Below, in pieces: positions 10,624-27,551 of a stretch of DNA of 64,000 nt (position 1 is its first letter; every line of letters starts with the position of its first letter). The stretch is from Atopobiaceae bacterium. Its GTDB lineage: Bacteria; Actinomycetota; Coriobacteriia; Coriobacteriales; Atopobiaceae. Where the stretch lies: contig JAUNEG010000009.1 of assembly GCA_030525685.1 (NCBI GenBank), positions 1 to 64,000 on the forward strand. Reading direction: 5' to 3'. A program made the position numbers and the translations under genes. The notes below the pieces were generated by a model. It searched no databases. It saw only the letters and a list, made by a program, of their open reading frames with translations, and was not told the DNA's origin.

Positions 10624-11052
10624 CTAGGCCTTGTCAGCGGGCATGAGCGCGAAGGACATCTCCGCCTGGCAGCAGAGCTCGCCGTCCACGCGCGCCTCGC
10701 CGGAGGCGAAGCGGAAGGGGCCGCGGCTGCGCGTGATGCGACAGGTGAGCTCCACGGTGTCACCGGGGCGCACCGGACGCTTGAAGCGGACCTTGTCCAG
10801 TCCCGTGTAGAGCGGGGTCGCGCCCTGGGCGGCGAGGTCGTCGGCGAGAAGCACGCAGCAGTTCTGGGCGAGCATCTCGCACTGGATGACGCCGGGGACG
10901 ATGGGGTTGCCGGGATAGTGGCCCTGGACGAAGAACTCGTCGCCGGTGATGGTGACGCGCCCGTGGGCCTCCCCGTCCACGACCTCGGCCTCGTCGAGCA
11001 GAAGCATCGGCTCGCGATGAGGCAGCAGACCCTTGAGCTCCTCCTTGTTCAT
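10624..11052 (-). CDS. fabZ: 3-hydroxyacyl-ACP dehydratase
   Basis: FabZ removes water from 3-hydroxyacyl-ACP to form trans-2-enoyl-ACP. The 142-residue hot-dog-fold protein has the catalytic segment GHYPGNPIVPGVIQCEMLAQ (about residues 44-63) with the active His and Glu, and the LLPHREPMLLLDE opening. Tyr replaces the more common Phe in HFPG. No FabA-type isomerase is present in this operon. It lies 13 bp after accB. Confidence 0.95.
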   Translation of the reverse strand: MNKEELKGLLPHREPMLLLDEAEVVDGEAHGRVTITGDEFFVQGHYPGNPIVPGVIQCEMLAQNCCVLLADDLAAQGATPLYTGLDKVRFKRPVRPGDTVELTCRITRSRGPFRFASGEARVDGELCCQAEMSFALMPADKA

Positions 11053-11065
11053 GCGACGCCCTCCC

Positions 11066-11545
11066 CTAGTAGATCTTCATGAGACAGCAGCCGTACTCGA
11101 CGAGGTCGCCGTCCTTCACGCAGATGTCCACGATCTCGCCGTCGGCCTCGGCGGTGACCTCGTTCATGACCTTCATGGCCTCGATCACGCAGAGGGTCTC
11201 GCCCTTCTTGACCTTGGAGCCCACGTGCACGAAGGGCTCGGCGCCGGGGGCGGGGGCGGCGTAGAAGACGCCGACCATGGGGGCGCGGACGGCCGTGGTG
11301 TGGGCCATGTCGAGCGCCTCGTCTCCGGGCTCCGCCGGGGCGGGGACCGGTGCGGGCGCGGGGGCCGGCGCCGTCGCGGGTGCGGGGGCGCTCACGGGCG
11401 TCGCCGGCACGGGGACCGGGGCCGTCGGCGCGGCGAACCCGCGCTCGAGCTCGACGGCAGAGCCGTCACCCTCCTCGACGCGCACGCGGGTGAGGCGGCG
11501 ACTCTCCATGATGTCCGCGATCTGGGCGATCTTCTCGGAGTCCAT
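11066..11545 (-). CDS. accB: Biotin carboxyl carrier protein of acetyl-CoA carboxylase
   Basis: AccB carries biotin between AccC and AccDA. The 159-residue protein has a short N-terminal region, a long Ala/Pro linker (about residues 39-73) and a C-terminal biotinyl domain with EAMKVMNEV; Lys125 is the biotinylation site. The start lies 2 bp after the fabF stop. BirA, the ligase that modifies this lysine, is encoded divergently at the head of the operon. Confidence 0.96.
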   Translation of the reverse strand: MDSEKIAQIADIMESRRLTRVRVEEGDGSAVELERGFAAPTAPVPVPATPVSAPAPATAPAPAPAPVPAPAEPGDEALDMAHTTAVRAPMVGVFYAAPAPGAEPFVHVGSKVKKGETLCVIEAMKVMNEVTAEADGEIVDICVKDGDLVEYGCCLMKIY

Positions 11546-11547
11546 GT

Positions 11548-12795
11548 CTACTCCCTTCCGGCCGCGCGCAGCGCGATGGCCGCGTTGTGGCCGCCGAAGC
11601 CGAGGTTGGTGGAGAGCGCCCACGTGAGCTCGCAGCTCACGGCCTCGTTGGGCGTGTAGTCCAGGTCGCACTCCGGGTCGGGGGTGCGGTAGTTGATCGT
11701 GGGCGGCACCACGCCGTTCTCGAGCGCCAGGGCGCAGGCCATGACCTCCACGGCACCCGTGGCGCCGATCATGTGGCCGGTCATCGACTTGGTGGACGAG
11801 ACGTGCGCGGCGCGCGCGCTCTTCTCGCCCAGCGCCTGCTTGAAGCCCTTGGTCTCCGAGGAGTCGTTGAGCTTGGTGGAGGTGCCGTGGGCGTTGATGT
11901 AGAGGCCCTCCTCGGGCTTCACGCCGCCCTCCTCGACGGCCAGGCGAATGGCGCGGGTGATGCCGGCGGCCTCGGGGTCGGGGCTGGTGATGTGGTGGGC
12001 GTCGTCGGTGTTGCCGTAGCCCACGACCTCGGCGTAGATGTGGGCGCCGCGCGCGACGGCGTGCTCCCACTCCTCGAGGACGAGCACGCAGGCGCCCTCG
12101 CCCATGACGAAGCCGTCGCGGTCGGCGTCGAACGGGCGGCAGGCCGTGTCGGGGTCGGGGTTGGTGGTGAGGGCGCGGCAGCTCGTGAAGCCGGCGATGG
12201 ACTCGGGCATGATGGCCGCCTCGGCGCCGCCGGCGAGGATGGCGTCGGCGTAGCCGTGCTTGACCGCGCGGAAGGCCTCGCCCACGGCATGGGCGGAGGT
12301 GGCGCAGGCGGTCACGACGGGCAGCGTGGGGCCGTAGGCCTTGTGGCGGATGGCGATGTTGCCGGCGGCCATGTTGGGGATCATGGCGGCGATCATGAAC
12401 GGGGAGGCGCGACGCGGGCCGCGGTCGGAGATGGTGTGGACGTTGTCCGCGAACGTGTTGATGCCGCCCACGCCGGAGCCGACGTAGACGCCCAGGCGCT
12501 CGTGGTCGACCGCGCCCTCGGCGTCGAGCCCGGCGTCTGCCATGGCCTCGTCGGAGGCGACGAGCGCGTACTGCGCGAAGAGGTCCAGGTGCGCGGCCTC
12601 CTGCCTGCCGAGGAGCGCGGCACCGTCGAAGCCCTTCACCTCGGCGGCCACCTTGACCTTGAATGCCTCGGCGTCGAAGTGGGTGATGGGGCCGATGCCG
12701 CAGCGGCCGGCCACCATTCCCTCCCAGGTCTCCTTGGCGGTGTTGCCGAGCGGCGAGACCGCGCCGATGCCGGTGATTGCAACCCTGTGTTCCAT
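11548..12795 (-). CDS. fabF: 3-oxoacyl-ACP synthase II
   Basis: FabF condenses malonyl-ACP with acyl-ACP in chain elongation. The 415-residue protein has the Cys-His-His triad: Cys164 in TACATSAH, His in NAHGTST and His in [15 protein letters not shown] chose the ATG at 12795, preceded by GGGAG, rather than the in-frame TTG four codons upstream that overlaps this site. It lies 55 bp after fabG in the operon. Confidence 0.96.
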   Translation of the reverse strand: MEHRVAITGIGAVSPLGNTAKETWEGMVAGRCGIGPITHFDAEAFKVKVAAEVKGFDGAALLGRQEAAHLDLFAQYALVASDEAMADAGLDAEGAVDHERLGVYVGSGVGGINTFADNVHTISDRGPRRASPFMIAAMIPNMAAGNIAIRHKAYGPTLPVVTACATSAHAVGEAFRAVKHGYADAILAGGAEAAIMPESIAGFTSCRALTTNPDPDTACRPFDADRDGFVMGEGACVLVLEEWEHAVARGAHIYAEVVGYGNTDDAHHITSPDPEAAGITRAIRLAVEEGGVKPEEGLYINAHGTSTKLNDSSETKGFKQALGEKSARAAHVSSTKSMTGHMIGATGAVEVMACALALENGVVPPTINYRTPDPECDLDYTPNEAVSCELTWALSTNLGFGGHNAAIALRAAGRE

Positions 12796-12850
12796 CTCAA
12801 CTCCCAACGGATCATAAGTGGGTCAGAAGGAGGCCGTCCCCCCTTGACCT

Positions 12851-13621
12851 TTACATCGCCATGCCGCCGTCGACGCGGATGACCTCGCCGGTCACGTAGG
12901 ACGCGGCGTCGCTCACCAGGAAGCGGGTGACGGCCGCGACCTCGTCCGCGCTGGCAAGGCGGCCGAGCGGGATCTGCTTCTCGTAGCTCTCGACCACGCC
13001 CTCGGAGAGCACGGCCGTCATGTCGGTCTCCACGAAGCCCGGGGCGATCGCGTTCACCGTGACGCCGCGCGGCGCGAGCTCGCGCGCCAGCGACTTGGTG
13101 AGGCCGATCAGGCCGGCCTTGGAGGCCGCGTAGTTGGCCTGTCCGGCGTTGCCCATGAGGCCCACGACGGAGGCCATGTTCACGATGCGGCCGCCGCGCT
13201 GGCGCATGAAGGCGCGCGTGAGGGCGCGGGCGGTGTGGAAGGCGCCTTTGAGGTTGACGTCGATCACGCGGGAGAAGTCCTCGTCGCTCATGCGCACGAG
13301 CAGACCGTCACGGGTGACGCCCGCGTTGTTGACGAGGGCCCAGACGCTCCCGAAGTCGGCGAGAGCCGCGTCGACGGTGGCCTTGACGGCCTCGGGGTCG
13401 GAGACGTCGCAGCGATAGGCGCGCGCGGTGGCGCCGGCGGCCTCGCAGGCGGCGACGGCCTCGGCGGCCGCGGCCTCGTTGCCCGCGTAGACGAGTGCGA
13501 GGTCAAAGCCATCGGCGGCGAGCCCCTCGGCGATGGCGCGGCCGATGCCGCGGGAGGCGCCGGTCACGAGGGCGACGCGGCGCTCGGCGTCGCGCTCGAT
13601 GGCCCCGGTCTTCTCGGCCAT
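12851..13621 (-). CDS. fabG: 3-oxoacyl-ACP reductase
   Basis: FabG is the NADPH-dependent short-chain dehydrogenase that reduces 3-oxoacyl-ACP. The 256-residue chain has the cofactor motif [10 protein letters not shown] near residue 20, NNAG, the catalytic Ser in NMASVVG and YAASKAG with the Tyr-Lys pair. The C-terminal [14 protein letters not shown] is typical of FabG. The start is 2 bp beyond the fabD stop, implying coupling. It has a somewhat extended N terminus of about 14 residues before the Rossmann strand. Confidence 0.96.
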   Translation of the reverse strand: MAEKTGAIERDAERRVALVTGASRGIGRAIAEGLAADGFDLALVYAGNEAAAAEAVAACEAAGATARAYRCDVSDPEAVKATVDAALADFGSVWALVNNAGVTRDGLLVRMSDEDFSRVIDVNLKGAFHTARALTRAFMRQRGGRIVNMASVVGLMGNAGQANYAASKAGLIGLTKSLARELAPRGVTVNAIAPGFVETDMTAVLSEGVVESYEKQIPLGRLASADEVAAVTRFLVSDAASYVTGEVIRVDGGMAM

Positions 13622-13623
13622 GG

Positions 13624-14559
13624 CTACTCTCCCCTCTCGGACAGCGCGGCGAGGACCGCCTCGAGCTGCTCGACGGTCTCGCACGGCAGCGCCGTGACGC
13701 CCTCGAGCGTGCGGGAGACGAGGCCCGTGAGGGTCTTGCCGGGGCCCACCTCGACGAAGGTGTCGACGCCGTCGGCGGCCATGCTCTGCAGGGTGCGGAC
13801 CCACTGGACGGGGTTGGCCACCTGGCTGGAGAGCAGCCCGACGCGCCCGGCCTCGTCAGCCGGGTAGGCCTCTCCCGTGCGGTTGGCCAGCACGGGGACG
13901 GACGGGCGGGCGGGGGCGTGGCCGTCGGCGAGGTAGGCGGCGAGGCCCTTCTCGGCCTCGGCCATGAGCGGGCTGTGGAAGGCGCCCGAGACGGCGACCT
14001 TCATCGCGCGCCCCCTGGCCTCCTTGACGAGAAGGTCGAGCCTCTCGCAGGCCTCCTCGGTGCCGGCGACGACGGTCTGGAGCGGGCTGTTGTAGTTCAC
14101 GGGCCAGGCGTCGCCCGCCTCGGCGGCGAGGCGCTCGACGGTCTCGGCGTCGAGCTTCACGACGGCGCGCATGGCGCCGGGGCTCTTCTCGGCGGCGTCG
14201 GCCATGAGCTCGGCGCGGTGGCACACGAGCTCGAAGCCCCGCTCGTCGGTGTAGGCGCCGGCGAAGGTGAGCGCGGCGACCTCGCCGAGCGAGAAGCCCG
14301 CCACCACGTCCGGCCTCACGCCGCGCGCGGCGAGCGCGCGGGCGCACGCGAGGTCGGCGGCAAATACGCAGGGCTGCGTGTTGATGGTCTGCGCCAGCTC
14401 CTCCCTGGAGCCGGAGAGGCACTGCTCGGTGGTGCCGGGGCGCACGGCGTCGACGACGTCGAAGACGGCCTTGGCCGCGGGCTCGGACTCGATCAGGTCG
14501 GCGCACATGCCGGGGTGCTGGGCGCCCTGGCCGGCGAAGAGGAAGGCTACTTTACCCAT
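13624..14559 (-). CDS. fabD: Malonyl-CoA:ACP transacylase
   Basis: FabD loads malonyl groups onto ACP. The 311-residue protein contains the nucleophile elbow GFSLGE with Ser90, the catalytic His in SGAFHSPLM and the N-terminal FLFAGQGAQHPGM. Its start overlaps the end of fabK by 13 bp. All residues expected for activity are visible. Confidence 0.96.
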   Translation of the reverse strand: MGKVAFLFAGQGAQHPGMCADLIESEPAAKAVFDVVDAVRPGTTEQCLSGSREELAQTINTQPCVFAADLACARALAARGVRPDVVAGFSLGEVAALTFAGAYTDERGFELVCHRAELMADAAEKSPGAMRAVVKLDAETVERLAAEAGDAWPVNYNSPLQTVVAGTEEACERLDLLVKEARGRAMKVAVSGAFHSPLMAEAEKGLAAYLADGHAPARPSVPVLANRTGEAYPADEAGRVGLLSSQVANPVQWVRTLQSMAADGVDTFVEVGPGKTLTGLVSRTLEGVTALPCETVEQLEAVLAALSERGE

Positions 14560-15491
14560 TGCATCGCTCCAGCCAGGACCTTCTCGGCCCCGTTCACGAG
14601 GTCGTCGACGATCTCAAGGGCGCTCTGGCGCTCGGAGACCATGCCGGCGATCTGGCCGCAGAGGAAGCTGCCGTTCTCGTAGTCGCCCTCCTTGGCGGCC
14701 TTGCGCAGGGCGCCGGTGCCGAGGGCGTTGAGCTCCTCCTCGGGCGCACCCGAGGACTCCATCCGGGCGTACTTGTTGGAGAACGGGTTCTTGAGGGCGC
14801 GGACCGGGTGGCCGGTCGAGCGGCCCGTGGCGCGCGTGGCGATGTCGTTGGCCTTGAGGACCATCTCCTTGTACTTGTCGGAGACGGTGCACTCGTCGGC
14901 CACGAGGAAGCGCGTCCCCACCTGGACCCCCACGGCGCCGAGCATGAGGGCGGCGGCGACCCCGCGCCCGTCGGCGATGCCGCCGGCGGCGATGACGGGG
15001 ATCTTCACGGCGTCGACGACCTGCGGCACGAGGGCCATGGTCGTGGTCTCGCCGATGTGCCCGCCGGACTCGGTGCCCTCGGCCACGACGGCCACGGCGC
15101 CCGCTCGCTGGACGAGCTTGGCCATGGCCACGGAGGCGACGACGGGGATGACCTTGATGCCCGCGGCGTTCCAGGCCTTCATGTGCTTGGTGGGGTTGCC
15201 GGCGCCGGTCACGACCACGGGGACGTGCTCGTCGATGACGACCTGGGCCACCTCGTCCGCGAACGGGCTCATGAGCATCACGTTCACGCCGAAGGGCTTG
15301 TCGGTCTTCTCGCGGAGCTCGTGGATCTGGTCGCGCAGCCAGTCGGCGCTGGCGTTCATGGCCGCGATGATGCCGAGGCCGCCGGCCTCGGAGACCGCCG
15401 CGGCGAGGCTCGCGTCGGCGATCCAGGCCATGCCGCCCTGGAACACGGGCTTCTCGATGCCGAGAAGGTCACAGATGGGGGTGCGCAGCAT
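14547..15491 (-). CDS. fabK: FMN-dependent enoyl-ACP reductase
   Basis: FabK reduces trans-2-enoyl-ACP with NAD(P)H and FMN, and replaces FabI. The 314-residue nitronate-monooxygenase-fold protein has FQGGMAWIAD at the N terminus, GTESGGHIGE near residue 140 and AAGGIADGRG near residue 175. FabK enzymes are known to resist triclosan. No FabI or FabL gene is seen in the window. It starts 2 bp after the acpP stop. Confidence 0.95.
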   Translation of the reverse strand: MLRTPICDLLGIEKPVFQGGMAWIADASLAAAVSEAGGLGIIAAMNASADWLRDQIHELREKTDKPFGVNVMLMSPFADEVAQVVIDEHVPVVVTGAGNPTKHMKAWNAAGIKVIPVVASVAMAKLVQRAGAVAVVAEGTESGGHIGETTTMALVPQVVDAVKIPVIAAGGIADGRGVAAALMLGAVGVQVGTRFLVADECTVSDKYKEMVLKANDIATRATGRSTGHPVRALKNPFSNKYARMESSGAPEEELNALGTGALRKAAKEGDYENGSFLCGQIAGMVSERQSALEIVDDLVNGAEKVLAGAMQWVK

Positions 15492-15493
15492 GA

Positions 15494-15730
15494 CTAGTTC
15501 TCCAGGAGGGACTCGACCATGGAGACGAACTCGCCGATGGTGGCGGGGTTGGACTCGGCGTCGATCTCGATGCCGAACTCGTCCTCGCACGCCATGACGG
15601 CCTCGACGGTGGCGAGGCTGTCAAGACCAACCTCGGAGAGCTTGGTCTCGGCGGTCAGCTCGACGTCATCAAGGCCGGCCTGCTCGCGGACGATGGCGCA
15701 CACGCGGTCGAAGGTGGTCTGGTCTGCCAT
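15494..15730 (-). CDS. acpP: Acyl carrier protein
   Basis: ACP carries growing acyl chains on a phosphopantetheine arm. The 78-residue acidic protein has VGLDSLATVE, with Ser38 as the attachment site. It lies between fabH and fabK, 70 bp after fabH and 2 bp before fabK, so it shares the operon with all its enzymes. Confidence 0.97.
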   Translation of the reverse strand: MADQTTFDRVCAIVREQAGLDDVELTAETKLSEVGLDSLATVEAVMACEDEFGIEIDAESNPATIGEFVSMVESLLEN

Positions 15731-15800
15731 TGTTGGTACTCCTTTTTCTCCATGCGCCCGACGGGCGCTCCAATGGACGGTTGGCCGGGGCGTGGCCGCG

Positions 15801-16757
15801 CTACCAGCGCAGCAGGCACGCCCCCGTGTCGAGGCCCGCGCCGAAGCCGACGACGGCGACGAGCTGGCCGCGCTCGAGGGAGCCCGAGCGGGCGAGGCGG
15901 TCAAGCGCGAGCGGGATGCAGGCGCTCGAGATGTTGCCGGTCTCGGCGAGGGCGCGCGCCACCTTGGCGTCGTCGATGCCCAGACGGCTCACGGCCGACG
16001 AGAGGATGCGCTCGTTGGCCTGGTGGAAGACAAAGTGATCGACGTCGTCGACGGAGACGCCGGCCTCCTCGCAGAGCTCGGTGACGGAGGTCACGATCGC
16101 GTTCACACCGAACTTGAAGACGCGGCGGCCCTCCATCGCGAGGTGCGGCTTGGGGCGGTCGGTCTTGTCGTAGGGGGAGGTGCCGGGGACTCCGGGGACG
16201 TGGAGCACCTCGACGGTGGGATCGGTGGTGAGACGGACGGAGAGCGGGTTCTCCCCGCCCGCGCCGAGCACGGCGGCCGCGGCGCCGTCGCCGAAGAGGA
16301 CGCACGTGGCACGGTCGGACCAGTCCACGAGACGGCTGACCTTCTCGGCCGCGACCACGAGCACGCGCTCCGCGCGGCCCCGGGACAGGTAGCCGCCCGC
16401 CACGTCCATGGCGAAGACGAAGCCCGCGCACGCGGCGGAGACGTCGAAGGCGGGGCAGGAGGCGCCGAGAAGCTCGGCGATCGCACAGGCCTCGGCCGGC
16501 ATGAGGTGGTCCCCGCTCGTGGTTGAGCAGACGATGAGGTCAAGCTGGTCGGGCGTCACGCCGGCGGCCTCGAGGGCGGCGCGGCTGGCGGCGACGGCAA
16601 GGTCGTCCAGGGTCTCGGTGGTGCACAGGCGGCGCTCCGAGATGCCGGTGCGCTGGGAGATCCACTCGTCAGAGGTGTCGAGGAACTCGGATAGCTCGTC
16701 GTTGGTGACCGCACGCTCGGGCAGAGCGGAGCCGGTGCCCAGTACGCAGAACCCCAT
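15801..16757 (-). CDS. fabH: 3-oxoacyl-ACP synthase III
   Basis: FabH starts fatty-acid synthesis by condensing an acyl-CoA with malonyl-ACP. The 318-residue thiolase-fold protein has Cys110 in SAACAGFVF, the His in FVFHQANERI and the Asn in ETGNISSA. GGGAGG lies 5 nt before the ATG at 16757. It is the first gene of the operon and its upstream region holds a palindromic candidate operator. Confidence 0.96.
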   Translation of the reverse strand: MGFCVLGTGSALPERAVTNDELSEFLDTSDEWISQRTGISERRLCTTETLDDLAVAASRAALEAAGVTPDQLDLIVCSTTSGDHLMPAEACAIAELLGASCPAFDVSAACAGFVFAMDVAGGYLSRGRAERVLVVAAEKVSRLVDWSDRATCVLFGDGAAAAVLGAGGENPLSVRLTTDPTVEVLHVPGVPGTSPYDKTDRPKPHLAMEGRRVFKFGVNAIVTSVTELCEEAGVSVDDVDHFVFHQANERILSSAVSRLGIDDAKVARALAETGNISSACIPLALDRLARSGSLERGQLVAVVGFGAGLDTGACLLRW

Positions 16758-16794
16758 GTCGCCTCCCGTCTTGGTTCGTGGTTGGCGCCAAATT

Positions 16795-16810
16795 GTTAAC
16801 GCGTCAACAT
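16795..16810. promoter_or_regulatory. Candidate operator between fabH and birA
   Basis: TGTTAACGCGTCAACA is a near-perfect 16-bp palindrome about 40 bp before fabH. A half-site with the same core, TAGCGTTAACA, lies at 16895-16905 at the start of birA. A -10-like TAGCCT for fabH lies nearby on the minus strand, but no convincing -35. A fatty-acid or biotin repressor site is possible; the regulator is unknown. Confidence 0.5.
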
Positions 16811-16889
16811 CTCTTTGGTAGGCTAGCAAAAGACGCGAAGCTGAACGCGGTCTTATGCAGGTTGGGCGATTTTGCCATGAGGTCTACAC

Positions 16890-17678
16890 ATGGGTAGCGT
16901 TAACATGCTCCGTGACGGACCCGCCCCCGGCGAACAGGTCGGCATGACGACAAAGCGACTGCTCACGGTACTCGAGGAGACCGGCTCCACCAACGACGAG
17001 GCGCTCGGGCTCGGACGCGCCGGGGCTCCGCACGGCACGGCCGTGGCCGCGCGACGCCAGACGGCGGGGCGCGGGCGCCGGGGCCACGCGTGGGAGTCTC
17101 CCGCCGGCAACCTCTACCTCTCCGTGGTGCTGCGTCCCGCCGTGGCGCCCACGCGCCTCCCGGGTCTGGCGGCGGTCTGCGGGATAGGGGCGGCCGACGT
17201 GCTGCGGGAGGCGCGGCTCAAGTGGCCCAACGACCTTCTCGCCCGCGGACGCAAGCTCGCCGGGCTCCTCGTGGAGGCGGCGCGCGACGACGCCGGCGAC
17301 ACGTTCGCCGTCTGCGGGATCGGTGTGAACGTGGAGAGCGCGCCGCACGACCTGAGCGCGATCTCCCTCGCGGAGCTGGGCGGAGCCCCGTCCTTCTCGC
17401 CCCTGGCGGAGTCCCTGCGCGACGCGGTCGTCGGCCGGGTCGACGCCTGGGCGGCGGCGGGCGGCGGCCGACCGCTCGACGGCGGCCGAGACGACTACCT
17501 GTCCCGTCTCGCCTGGCTTGGCGAGAAGGTCCGCGTGCTCGCTGCCGAGGACGGCTCCGAGGTCTCGCGCGGCGTCTTCGAGACCGTCGACCCCTGGGGC
17601 CGCGCCGTCGTCGACGGCATCGCCTACGCCGCCGAGCAGGCTTCCCTACGCCCCCTTGGCTCCCCCACGGCTGACTGA
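16890..17678 (+). CDS. birA: Biotin--[acetyl-CoA carboxylase] ligase without HTH domain
   Basis: BirA activates biotin to biotinyl-AMP and attaches it to the AccB lysine. The 262-residue protein has the catalytic opening LLTVLEETGSTNDEA, the biotinyl-AMP loop AGRGRRGHAWESP, LKWPNDLL and KLAGLLVE, then a small C-terminal domain. There is no N-terminal helix-turn-helix, so it is a group I enzyme and cannot itself repress. GAGG seven bases before the ATG at 16890 supports that start; ATG at 16944 is the alternative. It is divergent from the fatty-acid operon that encodes its substrate. The stop codon is the first three bases of a 58-bp repeat. Confidence 0.93.
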   Translation: MGSVNMLRDGPAPGEQVGMTTKRLLTVLEETGSTNDEALGLGRAGAPHGTAVAARRQTAGRGRRGHAWESPAGNLYLSVVLRPAVAPTRLPGLAAVCGIGAADVLREARLKWPNDLLARGRKLAGLLVEAARDDAGDTFAVCGIGVNVESAPHDLSAISLAELGGAPSFSPLAESLRDAVVGRVDAWAAAGGGRPLDGGRDDYLSRLAWLGEKVRVLAAEDGSEVSRGVFETVDPWGRAVVDGIAYAAEQASLRPLGSPTAD

Positions 17679-17733
17679 CAGGTCGTGCGCCTCGCGCGCC
17701 CGTCCCTGCCCCCGCGGCCCGCAAAACCCGTCA
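17676..17733. repeat. 58-bp inverted-repeat element, copy B
   Basis: It starts TGACAGGTCGTGCG and ends CGCAAAACCCGTCA, again exactly 58 bp. Its first TGA is the birA stop codon, so the element abuts or was inserted at the end of the gene. Confidence 0.85.
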
Positions 17734-17761
17734 CTCACACACAATCTAGGCCGGCGCTCCT

Positions 17762-17866
17762 CGTCCCATACGCACGGACCGCCCGCCCTTCTCGACCGGC
17801 GATTTCTGAGCGAAGCTCAGTGAACCGGTGAGAAGGGCGGGCGGTCCCTCAGGTGCGTATGGGACG
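17762..17866. terminator. Long perfect-stem hairpin between convergent birA and rpoC
   Basis: CGTCCCATACGCAC pairs with GTGCGTATGGGACG, and the inner CCGCCCGCCCTTCTCGACCGG pairs with CCGGTGAGAAGGGCGGGCGG, giving a stem of more than 30 bp over 105 bp. It ends 5 bp before the rpoC stop codon. It probably blocks transcription from both sides, though no T-run is present. Confidence 0.7.
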
Positions 17867-17871
17867 AGCGC

Positions 17872-22293
<4,422 letters not shown>

Positions 22294-22298
22294 AGTCG

Positions 22299-25817
<3,519 letters not shown>

Positions 25818-25870
25818 CAGGCTTTTCCTCCTTCTAAAAGGGTGGAAGGCGGCAATTGTCGCAACGTAAT

Positions 25871-25899
25871 AATCTACCGAAATGCTCCCAGGCGGTCAA
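25871..25899 (-). promoter_or_regulatory. Promoter of rpoBC
   Basis: TTGACC and TAGATT with a 17-bp spacer lie on the minus strand about 54-82 bp upstream of the rpoB GTG. Together with the rplL terminator this makes rpoBC a separate unit rather than an extension of rplJL. Confidence 0.8.
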
Positions 25900-26043
25900 C
25901 GTAAACCCTTGACTTGCGCCCCTGTTTTTAGTAGCTGGTTCTTCTCGATAAATCTACCTGCGAAAACGCACTTCTCGCCCTGCCCTTTTGTGGAGGTTCG
26001 GTGACGCCGCTCGGAGGAGCCGAGACGGCTCGGCGTGCGAACC

Positions 26044-26162
26044 GGTGACTTTTGCACGAGCGCCCCGGCCCTCGGATTGGTTGCCTTTCGCATATGTGCA
26101 GGTGACGGTCTTGCCCCGTTCTTCTCGCCAAGCGAGAAGAGCCCTCCGCTCGTGCAAAAGTC
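26044..26162. repeat. Inverted-repeat element upstream of rpoB
   Basis: The outer arms are GACTTTTGCACGAGCG (26047) and CGCTCGTGCAAAAGTC (to 26162), a perfect 16-bp match. The loop holds a second inverted pair, CTTCTCGCC and GCGAGAAG (26121-26139). The rest of the 477-bp gap holds the promoter and the rplL terminator. Confidence 0.8.
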
Positions 26163-26224
26163 GAAGTTTGCGGAGCGGGGGCGGCGAGAAGGGTGGCGGA
26201 TGGCGAGAAGGGCGACCACGGCGC

Positions 26225-26257
26225 AAAAAGGGGCCGGACCCGCAGGTCCGACCCCTT
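26225..26257 (-). terminator. Rho-independent terminator after rplL
   Basis: The minus strand reads a 13-bp stem AAGGGGTCGGACC / GGTCCGGCCCCTT around TGCG, followed by TTTTT. The adh terminator at 53525 is nearly identical. Confidence 0.92.
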
Positions 26258-26294
26258 GGAGGCGCGCTGAGCGCGTGACCCGGAGTAAGGGAAC

Positions 26295-26678
26295 TTACTT
26301 GAGGGTGACGGTGGCGCCGGCCTCCTCGAGCTGCTTCTTGGCGGCCTCGGCGTCCTCCTTCTTGGCGCCCTCGAGGACGGCCTTGGGGGCACCCTCGACG
26401 ACCTCCTTGGCCTCCTTGAGGCCGAGGTTGGTCAGAGCGCGGACGACCTTGATGACGGCGATCTTGTTGTCGCCGAAGCCCTCGAGCACGACGTCGAAGT
26501 TGGTCTTCTCCTCCTCGGCGGCGGCGGCGCCGGCAGCCGGAGCGGCGGCGACGGCGGCGACGGGGGCGGCGGCGGAGACGCCGAAGGTCTCCTCGATGGC
26601 CTTGACGAGCTCGGAGGCCTCGAGCAGGGTCATCTCCTTGAGGGCGTCAATGATCTCCTCGGTGGTAAGCTTAGCCAT
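26295..26678 (-). CDS. rplL: 50S ribosomal protein L7/L12
   Basis: L7/L12 forms the flexible stalk that recruits translational GTPases. The 127-residue protein has the N-terminal dimer domain, an Ala-rich hinge (about residues 36-55) and the globular C-terminal domain with the conserved [10 protein letters not shown] segment. It follows rplJ after 82 bp and ends at a strong terminator. Confidence 0.98.
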   Translation of the reverse strand: MAKLTTEEIIDALKEMTLLEASELVKAIEETFGVSAAAPVAAVAAAPAAGAAAAEEEKTNFDVVLEGFGDNKIAVIKVVRALTNLGLKEAKEVVEGAPKAVLEGAKKEDAEAAKKQLEEAGATVTLK

Positions 26679-26760
26679 TTCTCAATCCTTTCGGTCCCGC
26701 GCGACGTGCGCGGATTTGCGTATGTGTGTGCGGGTCGGCGGTCGCCTCCCCGGTTGGCTG

Positions 26761-27282
26761 CTAGGCAGCCTGCTTCTGCTCGGACACGGCGTTGATGCCA
26801 CGGGCGAGGCCGGAGGGCACGCCGTTGATGCAGACGGCGATGTCGCGGGCGAAGCCGCTGATGAGACCAGCGACCTGGGCCATGAGCTGCTCGCGGTTGG
26901 GCAGGTCGGCGTAGGCCTTGGCCTCGTCGGCCGTGAGGGCTTTGCCGTCGGCGATGGCGCCGATGAAGTTCATCTTCTTGAGCTTCTCGGACTGCTCCTT
27001 GATCACCTTGGCGGGCTCCACGGGATCCTCGCCGTAGAAGACGTAGGCGCAGGTGCCGGCGAGCATGTCGTCGATGTTGGGGAGTCCGGCGTTCTCAAGA
27101 GCGATCTTGACGATGTTGTTCTTGTACACCTTCATCTCGGCACCGGCGGCACGCAGGGCGCGACGGACCTCCTGGGTCTCCTTGACGGAGAGGCCACGGT
27201 AGTCGACCACAAACAGGCCGCCGGCGTTCTCGATGGAACCGGAGACCTTCTCGAGCATCTGGACGTTGGACTTGGATGGCAT
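26761..27282 (-). CDS. rplJ: 50S ribosomal protein L10
   Basis: L10 anchors L7/L12 dimers to the ribosome and autoregulates its operon by binding the mRNA leader. The ATG at 27282 has AGGAGG nine bases upstream and gives 173 residues starting MPSKSNVQMLEKVSGSIENA. A longer frame upstream has no ribosome site. The 220-nt leader before it looks like an L10 leader. Confidence 0.96.
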   Translation of the reverse strand: MPSKSNVQMLEKVSGSIENAGGLFVVDYRGLSVKETQEVRRALRAAGAEMKVYKNNIVKIALENAGLPNIDDMLAGTCAYVFYGEDPVEPAKVIKEQSEKLKKMNFIGAIADGKALTADEAKAYADLPNREQLMAQVAGLISGFARDIAVCINGVPSGLARGINAVSEQKQAA

Positions 27283-27500
27283 GTTGTTACACCTCCTCTT
27301 GCTGCGGTCGGGCATGCCGCCGACGGGCGGGCCTTCCGCATGAGAAGACCCCGCTTTCGGCGTTGCCAAAGCGGGGTCCTCGAGGATGCTTATCTCTGAG
27401 ACCACCTCGGCAGGCGGGTTTCCCCTTTGAGCCTTGCGGCACCGGCTGTCTTTGGCAGCGGACATGCAGTGAAACGGGCGCGAGACGGGCATCTCGCACG
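27283..27500 (-). promoter_or_regulatory. L10-type leader with attenuator-like hairpin
   Basis: The leader contains GGTGGTCTCAGAGATAAGC, resembling the kink-turn part of L10 leaders, followed by a stem GACCCCGCTTT / GAAAGCGGGGTC (27347-27378). By analogy L10 would bind here to limit its own synthesis. The fold was not computed. Confidence 0.6.
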
Positions 27501-27504
27501 GGAC

Positions 27505-27533
27505 ATTGTGTCACGCGGCGAGAGGCCCGTCAA
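27505..27533 (-). promoter_or_regulatory. Candidate promoter of rplJL
   Basis: TTGACG and CACAAT with 17-bp spacing lie on the minus strand just downstream of the rplA stop. The -10 is moderate. Confidence 0.6.
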
Positions 27534-27551
27534 GCTGACGGGAAATACGCG

